Shown: piece by piece, positions 27,113-34,510 of the stretch
How the letters are laid out: each line of letters opens with the position of its first letter
Position numbering within the stretch: position 1 is the stretch's first letter
Source: Saccharopolyspora gloriosae
Lineage (GTDB): Bacteria > Actinomycetota > Actinomycetes > Mycobacteriales > Pseudonocardiaceae
Direction of reading: 5' to 3'
Length of the DNA: 64,000 bases
Assembly: GCF_022828475.1 (NCBI RefSeq)
Contig: NZ_CP059557.1
Span: forward strand, 496,001-560,000
Position numbers and translations under genes: made by a program
Notes under the pieces: model-generated
What the model was told of the DNA's origin: nothing
What the model saw: the letters and a program-made list of their open reading frames with translations, nothing else
Database searches by the model: none

Positions 27113-28075
27113 TCAGGCCTTGGCGAGTTCGGCTTCGTCCTCCTTGCCGAACTGGTCTTCCAGCTGCTCGGGCGAGGCGTCCACATCGATCTGGGCGAGG
27201 GGGGTGCCGCGGGCGGAGGAGATCGCGCCGAGGCGGCGGCCCGCCCGGTCCGTGGCGTAGGTGAGCAGTTCGTCGGTGTCGAGTTCGAACGGCCGCACCT
27301 CGGGCGCGTCGGCGGGCTGCCACTGGATGAGCTCCATCGCGTGCGGCAGCAACTCCTGCATCATTTCGTCGACGTAGTCCCAGTTCTTCTCGTCGGCGGC
27401 GACGTGGCGCCTGCAGGTGAACGTGCCCCACGCCATGTGCCTGCGCTCGTCGTCGCCGATGCGGCCGATGAGCTTCTGCATGCCGGGGAACAGCCCGCGG
27501 CTGCGGCAGATCTTGTTCCAGGCGAAGTACCCGGTCAGCGCGAGCGAGCCCTCGACGACGTGGTTGTAGGTGACCGACGCCCGGATCTGGTTGCGCGGCC
27601 CCGGGTCGGTGTCCAGCGCGTGCAGCACGGTCGGCAGCACGTCGTAGAAGATCGTGCGGTAGCCGGGGTTGTCGTCGACGTATTCGTTGAGGTTCTCGTG
27701 CAGCCCGACGGCGTCCATCCACAGCCGGAAGGCCTGGGTGTGCTTGGCCTCTTCGTACATGAACTGGGTCAGGTACATCTCGTCGCCGAACCGGCCTTCG
27801 GCGGCCATCGCGGACAGGAATGGGCGCAGGTCCTGGGTGACGGCTTCCTCGCCGGCGATGAATTCGGCGCAGAGCCCGGCGACGCTGCGCCGTTCGTCGA
27901 CGGTGAGCCCCGCCATGTCCCTGGCGTCCTGCTCGAAGTCGAGGTCGGCCGGATTCCAGAACTTGGCGTTGCCCTTGGAGAACAACCGCAGCGGCAGGGA
28001 CTCCCAGTTGAGGCCGCCGGGGCGCAGGGAGTGGAAGTCGTCGCGGTGCTTGCTGCTGTGCGTGGTGGTCGTCAT
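27113..28075 (-). CDS. R2-like ligand-binding oxidase (R2lox)
   Basis: Ferritin-like Mn/Fe oxidase related to ribonucleotide reductase R2 but unable to support it. Length 320 aa. Metal ligands fit the R2lox spacing: Glu 76 in GEEAV, Glu 109 and His 112 in EEAKHTQ, Glu 175 in YNHVVEG, Glu 210 and His 213 in [10 protein letters not shown]. Val 79 and Tyr 170 occupy the positions of the Val-Tyr ether crosslink known for M. tuberculosis R2lox. It binds a long-chain fatty acid-like ligand in known structures, which fits the acyl-CoA ligase next door. Start ATG 28075 follows GGAG; ATG 28111 is a less likely alternative. Confidence 0.92.
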   Translation of the reverse strand: MTTTTHSSKHRDDFHSLRPGGLNWESLPLRLFSKGNAKFWNPADLDFEQDARDMAGLTVDERRSVAGLCAEFIAGEEAVTQDLRPFLSAMAAEGRFGDEMYLTQFMYEEAKHTQAFRLWMDAVGLHENLNEYVDDNPGYRTIFYDVLPTVLHALDTDPGPRNQIRASVTYNHVVEGSLALTGYFAWNKICRSRGLFPGMQKLIGRIGDDERRHMAWGTFTCRRHVAADEKNWDYVDEMMQELLPHAMELIQWQPADAPEVRPFELDTDELLTYATDRAGRRLGAISSARGTPLAQIDVDASPEQLEDQFGKEDEAELAKA

Positions 28076-28191
28076 TGGCCTGCTCCAGCTCGCCCGAGAT
28101 GTGTGAGTCACGTTACAGGCTGATTTTCGATACCCAAGAGTTCCGCGTCAAGGGAGGTCAGGCCATCGGGTTCCCCCGTTAGCCTGCACTC

Positions 28192-28803
28192 GTGACTCCT
28201 GCGACCGTCGGATTCGACCTCGACCTGACCCTCATCGACCCCCGCCCGGGCATGGTCGCCGTGTTCGACCGCCTCCGCGACGAGTTCGGGGTGCCGGTGG
28301 ACGGCGAGCACTTCGCCGCCAACCTCGGCCCGCCGCTGCCCGACGTGCTGCGCACCTACGGTTTCGACGAGCCGCTCGTGCACCGCCTCGTGACCCGATT
28401 CCGGGAGCTGTACCCGGACGTCGTGATCCCCGTGACCCGGCCGATGCCCGGCGCCCACGAAGCCCTGGCGGCGGTGCGCGCGCACGGCGGACGTGCGCTC
28501 GTGGTCACCGGGAAGTTCGAGCGCAACGCGGAACTGCACCTGAAAGCCCTCGACTGGCAGGTGGATCGGCTCGCCGGCGACGTGTTCGCCGCCGCCAAAG
28601 GCGACGTGCTGCTCGCGGAAGGCGCGGCCGTCTACGTCGGCGACCACATCGGCGACATCGTCGGAGCGAAAACCGCCGGAGCCGTCGCCGTCGGTGTCGC
28701 GACCGGGCCTTACCGGGCGGACGAACTCGTCGAAGCCGGTGCCGACGTGGTGTTCGAGGACCTCACCGAGTTCCCGGACTGGCTGGCCGCGCGCGACCGC
28801 TGA
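28192..28803 (+). CDS. HAD-family hydrolase (phosphoglycolate phosphatase-like)
   Basis: Protein of 203 aa. Motif I FDLDLTLIDPRPG has the nucleophile and acid Asp, motif II lies in VVTGKFERN, the catalytic Lys in AAAKGDVL, and motif IV in YVGDHIGDIVGAK. The substrate is unknown. The GTG start follows a TAGCCT -10-like hexamer by 6 nt with no ribosome site, so a leaderless transcript is likely. It is divergent from R2lox. Confidence 0.88.
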   Translation: MTPATVGFDLDLTLIDPRPGMVAVFDRLRDEFGVPVDGEHFAANLGPPLPDVLRTYGFDEPLVHRLVTRFRELYPDVVIPVTRPMPGAHEALAAVRAHGGRALVVTGKFERNAELHLKALDWQVDRLAGDVFAAAKGDVLLAEGAAVYVGDHIGDIVGAKTAGAVAVGVATGPYRADELVEAGADVVFEDLTEFPDWLAARDR

Positions 28804-29010
28804 TCAGCGGCGGCGGGTGCGGACCACGGACCCGACGACACCGACGATCAGCCCGAGCGGAGCCAGCAACGTCGCCAGGTTCAGCCACAACGGCAGGTCC
28901 GCGATGCCCACGGCGTAAAGCCCGAACACCACGATCACCGCGAGTACGCCCGCGGCGAACAGGCCCACCGCGAGCGGAAGCAGGATCGGTCGGGAAGACG
29001 CGGCGCTCAT
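28804..29010 (-). CDS. Small two-helix membrane protein
   Basis: Protein of 68 aa with two hydrophobic helices (PLAVGLFAAGVLAVIVVFGL and LATLLAPLGLIVGVVGSVV) and an Arg-rich end. It is convergent with, and directly abuts, the HAD gene stop. No family recognised. Confidence 0.65.
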   Translation of the reverse strand: MSAASSRPILLPLAVGLFAAGVLAVIVVFGLYAVGIADLPLWLNLATLLAPLGLIVGVVGSVVRTRRR

Positions 29011-29212
29011 GCGGCTCAGCGTAAGCGCTGCGAACGCGGCCCCGGCGCGGGTGTGGGCGGAACCTCGCCCGGCGCGGACTCCGCTCGGGCCTGCCAGGTG
29101 GCGCTCGGCTGCCCGCGGCCCGCGAACGACCGAAAACGCCTGCGCACGGCGTTGTGAGCCGGTGCTGGGCGAAAGGGGCGGTGGTGTCGTTGTTCGGGCG
29201 GGTACCCTTAAA

Positions 29213-29260
29213 CTGACGCGTCCTGGGAACGCTTGGCAGTTCGGTGTTCCGGGGCGTTTT
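29213..29260 (+). terminator. Hairpin with U-tract in the cold-shock gene leader
   Basis: The region GCGTCCTGGGAAC...GTTCCGGGGCG can fold into an imperfect stem and is followed directly by TTTTTGTTG. It lies about 140 nt before the cold-shock start, just after a possible -10 (TACCCT, 29203-29208). It could be an attenuator in the leader of that gene or a terminator for a short transcript. Confidence 0.45.
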
Positions 29261-29397
29261 TGTTGTGCCAGGGCCGGAACGCGGTTTTCGCACGACGAAC
29301 GATGACGACCAGAGGGACCCGCTCGCTTCCGGCTCGCCCACTTCGGGCTCCGGGACGGGGCGCGCGGGCAGGGCATCGACAGGGAACGGTGAGGACA

Positions 29398-29790
29398 GTG
29401 CCGACCGGCAGGGTCAAGTGGTACGACGCGGACAAGGGCTTCGGCTTCGTGACCCAGGACGGTGGGGAGGACGTGTACGTGCGGGCCTCCGCGTTGCCGT
29501 CCGACGTTGAATCGCTCAAGTCCGGTCAACGCGTCGACTTCGACATGGCGCAAGGCCGCCGCGGTCCGCAGGCGCTTCGGATCCAGCTGCTGGACCCGCC
29601 CCCATCGGTCGTCGAAGCTCGCCGCCGCCCCGCCGACGAGCTGCACGGCATGGTCGACGACATGATCAAACTGCTGGAGCTGAAGGTCCTTCCCGACCTG
29701 CGCCACGGCAAGTACCCGGACCGCAAGGTCTCCAAGCGCATCGGTGAGGTCGTCCGCGCGGTTGCTCGGGAACTCGATCCGGGGGCCTGA
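29398..29790 (+). CDS. Cold-shock domain protein with C-terminal extension
   Basis: RNA-binding cold-shock protein of 130 aa. The N-terminal CSD (residues 1 to ~65) has [20 protein letters not shown] with RNP-1 and [10 protein letters not shown] with RNP-2. A helical C-terminal extension follows ([20 protein letters not shown] to [12 protein letters not shown]), as in mycobacterial CspB. GTG 29398 fits the usual family start; GTG 29389 would add three residues. The leader is long and includes a hairpin/U-tract. Confidence 0.9.
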   Translation: MPTGRVKWYDADKGFGFVTQDGGEDVYVRASALPSDVESLKSGQRVDFDMAQGRRGPQALRIQLLDPPPSVVEARRRPADELHGMVDDMIKLLELKVLPDLRHGKYPDRKVSKRIGEVVRAVARELDPGA

Positions 29791-29972
29791 TCACGGGCGG
29801 GTTTTAGAACCTTCCCTGGCTTGGCGTGTGGGCGAGGGTTTTGGAGTCTCGTTCGGCTTGGCGTGCGGCGGGCTTTAGGGCCTTCCCCGGCTTGGTGTGT
29901 GGTTGGTGTGGTGCGTGGGAGGTTGGTTTTAGTGATTACTTCCAGGGCTCTTGTTGCTGGGGTGTCCGGGTA

Positions 29973-30084
29973 GCGGAACCTCGGCGGCCTTCTCGCTGCG
30001 GGATCCATTTCTGGTGTATGTCCGATACACGGCGAAATCTGGGTCCGGGCTGCTGTCCTCGCGAGAAGGCCGCTGCGAACCCGC
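29973..30084 (+). repeat. Dispersed hairpin element, copy C
   Basis: Arms CTCGGCGGCCTTCTCGC (29980-29996) and GCGAGAAGGCCGCTGCG (30061-30077) pair at 15 of 17 positions around a 64-nt loop. Outer flanks are GCGGAAC and AACCCGC. It is followed directly by a GC-rich array in the same relative order as copy B. Confidence 0.82.
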
Positions 30085-30117
30085 CGGTGGTCGTTTTGCG
30101 TGGGTGGGCTTTGCGCT

Positions 30118-30330
30118 GACGCGCATCCAGGCACGGCCTTCGGCCGCGAGGCGCGGGTTCGCCGTAAGGCACGGCTGCGCCGCCAGGCACGGCTGCGCCG
30201 CAGCACGGCCTTTGGCCGCGAGGCAGGCTTGCTTCGCTTTGCCCTTGGCGGGCTTCGCCGCCGACTGCACGGCTATCGCCGCAAGGCACGGCTTCGCTGC
30301 GAGGGACGGCCTTCGGCTGCGAGGTAGGCG
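30118..30330. repeat. Second GC-rich array of GCACGGC/CTTCGGCCGC units
   Basis: Irregular tandem series of short palindromic units such as GGCACGGCCTTCGGCCGCGA and AGGCACGGCTGCGCCGC. It is related to, but more diverged than, the array at 15994-16230 and lies on the opposite strand. With copy C it fills the gap 29791-30358; no gene is supported there. Confidence 0.75.
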
Positions 30331-30358
30331 GGGTTTTCCTGTGCGGCGAGTGAATCTG

Positions 30359-30838
30359 TCAGCGGGGGTCGAGAACCCAGGTGCCGGAGATGCCGAAGTC
30401 GACTCCGCCGCCGTCGCCCGCGGTGAGGACGGCGGAGTACTGCTGCACTTCGACGTGTTCCAGGCGGGTGCCGTCCGGCGGGACGCGCAGGGTGTAGGTG
30501 CGCCGGGAGTCGGGGGTGAACACCGGAGTGCGGCCGTCGATCTCCTCGCCGTTGGCGCCTCGGTAGATGTAGGCCACCTGCCACGGCGTGCCGGACACCT
30601 CGCCGGGCACCGAGATCTGCAGCGGGGCCTTCTCCGGAACGGTCAATCGGCCCACCGGTTCGGCGGGCGGCGGGGAGCACTGCTCGCCGTTCGCGTCGCA
30701 GAACCGGGCGGGGGCGACCTCGGCCGCTTCGCCATGCGAGTAGAAGGTGACCTGCGGGTCGGCCGGCGCGGAGCATCCGGCCAGCGCGGCGATGCCCAGC
30801 GGAGCCGCGAGCAGCAGCGACTTCAGTCCACGATGCAC
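30359..30838 (-). CDS. DUF2771 lipoprotein
   Basis: Exported lipoprotein of 159 aa with lipobox LAGC (Cys 22) after a short hydrophobic signal (LLLAAPLGIAALAG). The mature part is an Ig-like beta domain (LQISVPGEVSGTPWQVAYIY, DSRRTYTLRVPPDGTRLEHVEVQQYS). Function unknown. It lies 9 nt downstream of the MFS gene and is probably cotranscribed, matching the Rv0875c-Rv0876c pair. Confidence 0.88.
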   Translation of the reverse strand: MHRGLKSLLLAAPLGIAALAGCSAPADPQVTFYSHGEAAEVAPARFCDANGEQCSPPPAEPVGRLTVPEKAPLQISVPGEVSGTPWQVAYIYRGANGEEIDGRTPVFTPDSRRTYTLRVPPDGTRLEHVEVQQYSAVLTAGDGGGVDFGISGTWVLDPR

Positions 30839-30847
30839 ACCGTGAGC

Positions 30848-32515
30848 CTACGGCCCGGCCGGAACCCGTTCGGTGCCCGGTCGGGGGGCGCGGCCGCGGC
30901 GCAGTCGCGGAACGAGACTGCCGCCGCGTCCCACGATGATCGTCTGGGTGAGCACGAGCGCGAGGATCACGGCGGTCACGGTGAACCCGATCCACCACAC
31001 CGGCGGCAGCAGCACGCCGAGCGCACCGCCGAACACCCAGCTCAGCTGCAGGATCGTCTCGGAGCGCCCGAAGGCGGAGGCCCGCGCCCGCTCGGTCACG
31101 TCGCGCTGCACCACCGCGTCCAGGCACACCTTGGCCAGCGCGCTCGCCGTCGCGCCGACGAGACCGACCGCGACCGCGATCGGCACGCCCGCCAGCACCG
31201 CCGCGCACACCGTGATCACCAGCGCGGCGCCGAGGCAGCTCACGATCAGCCGGTCCGGGGCGCCGAACCGCATCCGCGCCCCGGCCGCGTTGCCGATGAA
31301 GCTGCCCAGCCCGGCCGCGCCGCCGACCGCCCCGAGCAGCACCACCTGCATGAACGGGTCTTGCCGCGTCCCTTCCTTGATCACGAACGCGGCGAACAGG
31401 GTGAGGAATCCCGTCAGCACCCGGATGCCGCCGTTGCCCCACAGCGCGATGATCACGTGCGGGCTCAGCGCGGTGCGCCGCCGTCTCCCGGCCACGTCCC
31501 GCTCGCCCGGTGAGCTCTCCACCCGGGACGTGACGCGCAGGCACAGCCAGGAGCCGAGGGCGGCGAGCGCGGCCATGAACCACAGCGCGCCCGGCGACCC
31601 CAGCAGCCACGCGAACCCGGAGGCCACGGCGCCGAACCCACCGCCCGCGGCGAGTCCGAAGATGGTGAGCCGCGAGTTCGCGGTGGCGAGGTTGATCGCT
31701 CGCGGCAGCACTCGCGGCGTCATGGCGGCCTTGAGCACGCCGAACGATTTGGACAGCACCATGCAGCCCAGTGCCGCCGGGTACAGCAGCCAGCTGTCGA
31801 AGTTCAGCGCCATCACGGTGGCCAGCAGCACGCGGACGCCGAAGGAGACGGCGAGCGCGGTGCGCCTGCCTTGCCGCAGCCGGTCCAGCGCCGGGCCGAT
31901 GACGGGTGCGATCACCGCGAACGGGGCCACGGTGATCAGCAGGTACAGCGCCACCTTGTCCCTGCTTTCACCGGTGGCGGCGGAGAAGAACAGCGTGTTG
32001 GCGAGCGCCACCGCCATCGCGGCGTCGACCGCGTAGTTGAGCATCACGGCGTAGGTGAAGCGGGCGAGTCCGGATTCGGCGGCGCCGTCGGCGTGCGCGG
32101 CGGAGAAGAACAGCCGCATCGCTCGCCGGGTCAGTTCGCGGCCGCGCCAGGCGGCGACTCGCGTGAGGGTGAGTTTGCGCGGCGGGTCGGGGGCGTCCCA
32201 CCGGCCGCGGCGGGTGCCGGTGTCCTCGGGCGGGGAGTCCTCGGATCGCCGTTCGCGGGGCGGGGCCTCGGGCGCCGGGTGTTCGGCGCCGCCGGAGCGT
32301 TCGGTGGCCTCGGTATCGGCGGCGTCCGGAGGTTCGGAGGTACCGGTACCCGCGTCGATGTGCTCGGCGGGGGTGCGCCGGTCCGACCGATCGTGGTGCC
32401 GTGGCCGGTCGCCGAAGTCGTGCGGGATGCGGGCGCGCTTGCCGCGACGACCGGCTCCCCAGCCGGGCTGTCCGGTCGGTTCCTCGTCGGAGTGCCCGTT
32501 GCGTCGGAGCCCCAT
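30848..32515 (-). CDS. MFS transporter with long hydrophilic N-terminus
   Basis: Integral membrane transporter of 555 aa, Rv0876c-like. Residues 1 to ~115 are Pro/Glu/Arg-rich and probably disordered. About 12 helices follow (for example VALYLLITVAPFAVIAPVIG and VLTGFLTLFAAFVIKEGTRQ). The substrate cannot be inferred. It leads an apparent two-gene operon with the DUF2771 lipoprotein. Confidence 0.88.
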   Translation of the reverse strand: MGLRRNGHSDEEPTGQPGWGAGRRGKRARIPHDFGDRPRHHDRSDRRTPAEHIDAGTGTSEPPDAADTEATERSGGAEHPAPEAPPRERRSEDSPPEDTGTRRGRWDAPDPPRKLTLTRVAAWRGRELTRRAMRLFFSAAHADGAAESGLARFTYAVMLNYAVDAAMAVALANTLFFSAATGESRDKVALYLLITVAPFAVIAPVIGPALDRLRQGRRTALAVSFGVRVLLATVMALNFDSWLLYPAALGCMVLSKSFGVLKAAMTPRVLPRAINLATANSRLTIFGLAAGGGFGAVASGFAWLLGSPGALWFMAALAALGSWLCLRVTSRVESSPGERDVAGRRRRTALSPHVIIALWGNGGIRVLTGFLTLFAAFVIKEGTRQDPFMQVVLLGAVGGAAGLGSFIGNAAGARMRFGAPDRLIVSCLGAALVITVCAAVLAGVPIAVAVGLVGATASALAKVCLDAVVQRDVTERARASAFGRSETILQLSWVFGGALGVLLPPVWWIGFTVTAVILALVLTQTIIVGRGGSLVPRLRRGRAPRPGTERVPAGP

Positions 32516-32589
32516 GCGCTCATCCTGCCCTAGGCGAAACCTCGATCGCGTCCGTTGCGCCGCTGCTCAGTCCACCGGTGGGGCGGGAG

Positions 32590-32681
32590 TTGTCCACAGC
32601 GAATGCAGGCTTTGTGGACAACTTCAGCGAGCCCCTGAGTTCTCCACAGCCGCAGTGCCACCGGGCCGGGCCTGTGGAGAA
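32590..32681. promoter_or_regulatory. Cluster of four DnaA-box-like 9-mers in two inverted pairs
   Basis: TTGTCCACA (32590-32598) faces TGTGGACAA (32613-32621), then TTCTCCACA (32640-32648) faces TGTGGAGAA (32673-32681). The first pair matches the actinobacterial DnaA box exactly; the second differs at one base. They lie between the MFS gene start and the cyclotransferase stop. DnaA binding is inference. Confidence 0.5.
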
Positions 32682-32704
32682 CTTCGCGTGCCGGTGTGGA
32701 CGGA

Positions 32705-33577
32705 TCACTCGGGTTCGAAGCGCACCCGGTACAGGTGCGGCCACAACTTGCCGGTGAGCAGGAATTCGTCGGTTCCGGGCACGGCGGCGATCCCGTTGAG
32801 CACGTCGGTCCCGGACCGCTCGGTCCACGGCAGCAGTCCCGAGGCGTCGACCACCATGTTGACCTGGCCGGACGCCGGATCGATCCGCACGAGCTGCTCG
32901 CTGCCCCACACGTTCGCCCACACCTGCCCGCCGACGCATTCGAGCTCGTTGAGTTCCGGCACCGGCCGTCCTTCGAGCGTGACGTCGACCGAGCCGGTCG
33001 GCGCGAACGTCGCCGGGTCGCGGAACGTGAGCCGCGCGCTGCCATCGCTCATGACCAGCCGGGACCCGTCGTGGCAGAGCCCCCAGCCTTCGCCGTCGTA
33101 GTCCACCCGGCGCAGTTCCCGCAGGCTCTCCCGATCACGTTCCAGCGCAACCCCTTCCTGCCAGGTGATCTGCCAGATACGGTCTCCGACGACGGTGATG
33201 CCTTCGCCGAAGAGCGCCGAGGGGAGACGTTCCTCCCCGAGCACGTGGCCGGTGTCCGGGTCCAGCGCCCGGAGCACGGAACGCCCGTACTGCCCGGTGC
33301 CCTCGTAGAGGGTTCCGCCGGACAGTTCGAGGCCCTGGGTGAACGAGGAGCGGTCGTGCGGGAGCACGCGGGTCACCATCGCTCGAAGGTGTGGCACGCT
33401 GCCCGCGTGTCCAATGCTCTGATCGGTGTGCTCGCGATCGTCCTGATCTTCGTACTGCGCTGGTACGTGCGCCGAGCACGCAGCCAACCCCAGGCCGCCC
33501 AGCAGGCTCATGATGATCACACCTGTGGACAGACGGTTGCCCAGCGCAGTTCTCCTGGGGAGATCTCCGGTTCGCAC
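32705..33577 (-). CDS. Glutaminyl-peptide cyclotransferase (glutamine cyclotransferase family) lipoprotein
   Basis: Secreted enzyme of 290 aa that converts N-terminal Gln of peptides to pyroglutamate. A signal with lipobox-like LGLAAC precedes a five-bladed propeller: PHDRSSFTQGLELSGGTLYEG, GDRIWQITWQEGVAL, GWGLCHDGSRLVMSDGSARL, LNELECVGGQVWANVWGSE and VLNGIAAVPGTDEFLLTGK. GTG 33577 is chosen to include the signal. It is divergent from the DUF3027 gene with 57 nt between. Confidence 0.9.
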   Translation of the reverse strand: MRTGDLPRRTALGNRLSTGVIIMSLLGGLGLAACSAHVPAQYEDQDDREHTDQSIGHAGSVPHLRAMVTRVLPHDRSSFTQGLELSGGTLYEGTGQYGRSVLRALDPDTGHVLGEERLPSALFGEGITVVGDRIWQITWQEGVALERDRESLRELRRVDYDGEGWGLCHDGSRLVMSDGSARLTFRDPATFAPTGSVDVTLEGRPVPELNELECVGGQVWANVWGSEQLVRIDPASGQVNMVVDASGLLPWTERSGTDVLNGIAAVPGTDEFLLTGKLWPHLYRVRFEPE

Positions 33578-33634
33578 CCCGAAAGCCTGACACGGGCGGC
33601 GACCGCACCGACCCCGTACGGCACAATCGAGCAC

Positions 33635-34510
33635 GTGACGCCTATGCCTGCTCCGACCACTGACCCGGACGCTCCGCTCGGAGTTCCTGGGGAGCCGAGC
33701 GGCGAGTCCACGGGGACCCAGCCTGAACCGGCCCGGCTCGACCCGACGTTGGCCGCGGCCGTCGACACGGCCCGCGCCGCCGCCGAGAAGGAGGCCGGTC
33801 CCGCGACCGATCCGACCGGTTCACCGATGGTGACGGTGGATTCCGGCGACGCCCCGGTGGGGTCGCACGCCGGTGTGGAACCGGAAGGCCCGGACGCGGC
33901 CACCCACTACTTCGAATCGAACTACCCCGGCTACGTCGGCTGGCGCTGGGCGGTGACCGTCGCGATCGCCGGGCCGGGCGAGCCGGTCACGGTCAGCGAG
34001 GTCGTGCTGCTGCCCGGCCAGGACGCGTTGACGGCTCCCGCTTGGGTGCCGTGGAACGAGCGGGTGCGCGCGGGAGACCTCGGCGCGGGTGATCTGCTGC
34101 CCAGCGCCCCGGACGACCCGCGCCTGGCGCCCGGTTACCTCTCCGACGACCCGACCGTGGAGTCGGTGGCGTACGAGGTCGGCCTGGGCCGCAATCGGGT
34201 GCTCAGCTTCGAGGGCCGGGTCGCCGCCGCGGAGCGTTGGCACGACGGCGAGTTCGGCCCGGGCAGCGACATCGCGAAGCTGGCTCCCGGCGCGTGCGGC
34301 ACGTGCGGTTTCTTCCTGCCGCTGGCGGGTTCGATGCAGGCCGCGTTCGGCGTGTGCGGCAACGAGGTCGCCCCGGCGGACGGCCGGGTGGTGCACGTGG
34401 AGTTCGGCTGCGGCGCGCATTCGGAGGCCGAGGTCGACACCTCGTCGACGGTGCCGATCGCCGAGGTCGTCTACGACGACACCACCCTGGACTTCGAGTC
34501 GCGCGGGTGA
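33635..34510 (+). CDS. DUF3027 protein
   Basis: Protein of 291 aa, Rv0877-like. Residues 1-85 are low-complexity. The DUF3027 core follows: AATHYFESNYPGYVGWRWAV, WVPWNERVRAGDLGAGDLLP, the Cys pair GACGTCGFFLPL and VEFGCGAHSE. The cysteines suggest a metal site. Function unknown. GTG 33635 has no ribosome site but a CACAAT -10-like hexamer ends 6 nt upstream. It overlaps the ATPase gene that follows by 4 nt. Confidence 0.88.
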   Translation: MTPMPAPTTDPDAPLGVPGEPSGESTGTQPEPARLDPTLAAAVDTARAAAEKEAGPATDPTGSPMVTVDSGDAPVGSHAGVEPEGPDAATHYFESNYPGYVGWRWAVTVAIAGPGEPVTVSEVVLLPGQDALTAPAWVPWNERVRAGDLGAGDLLPSAPDDPRLAPGYLSDDPTVESVAYEVGLGRNRVLSFEGRVAAAERWHDGEFGPGSDIAKLAPGACGTCGFFLPLAGSMQAAFGVCGNEVAPADGRVVHVEFGCGAHSEAEVDTSSTVPIAEVVYDDTTLDFESRG

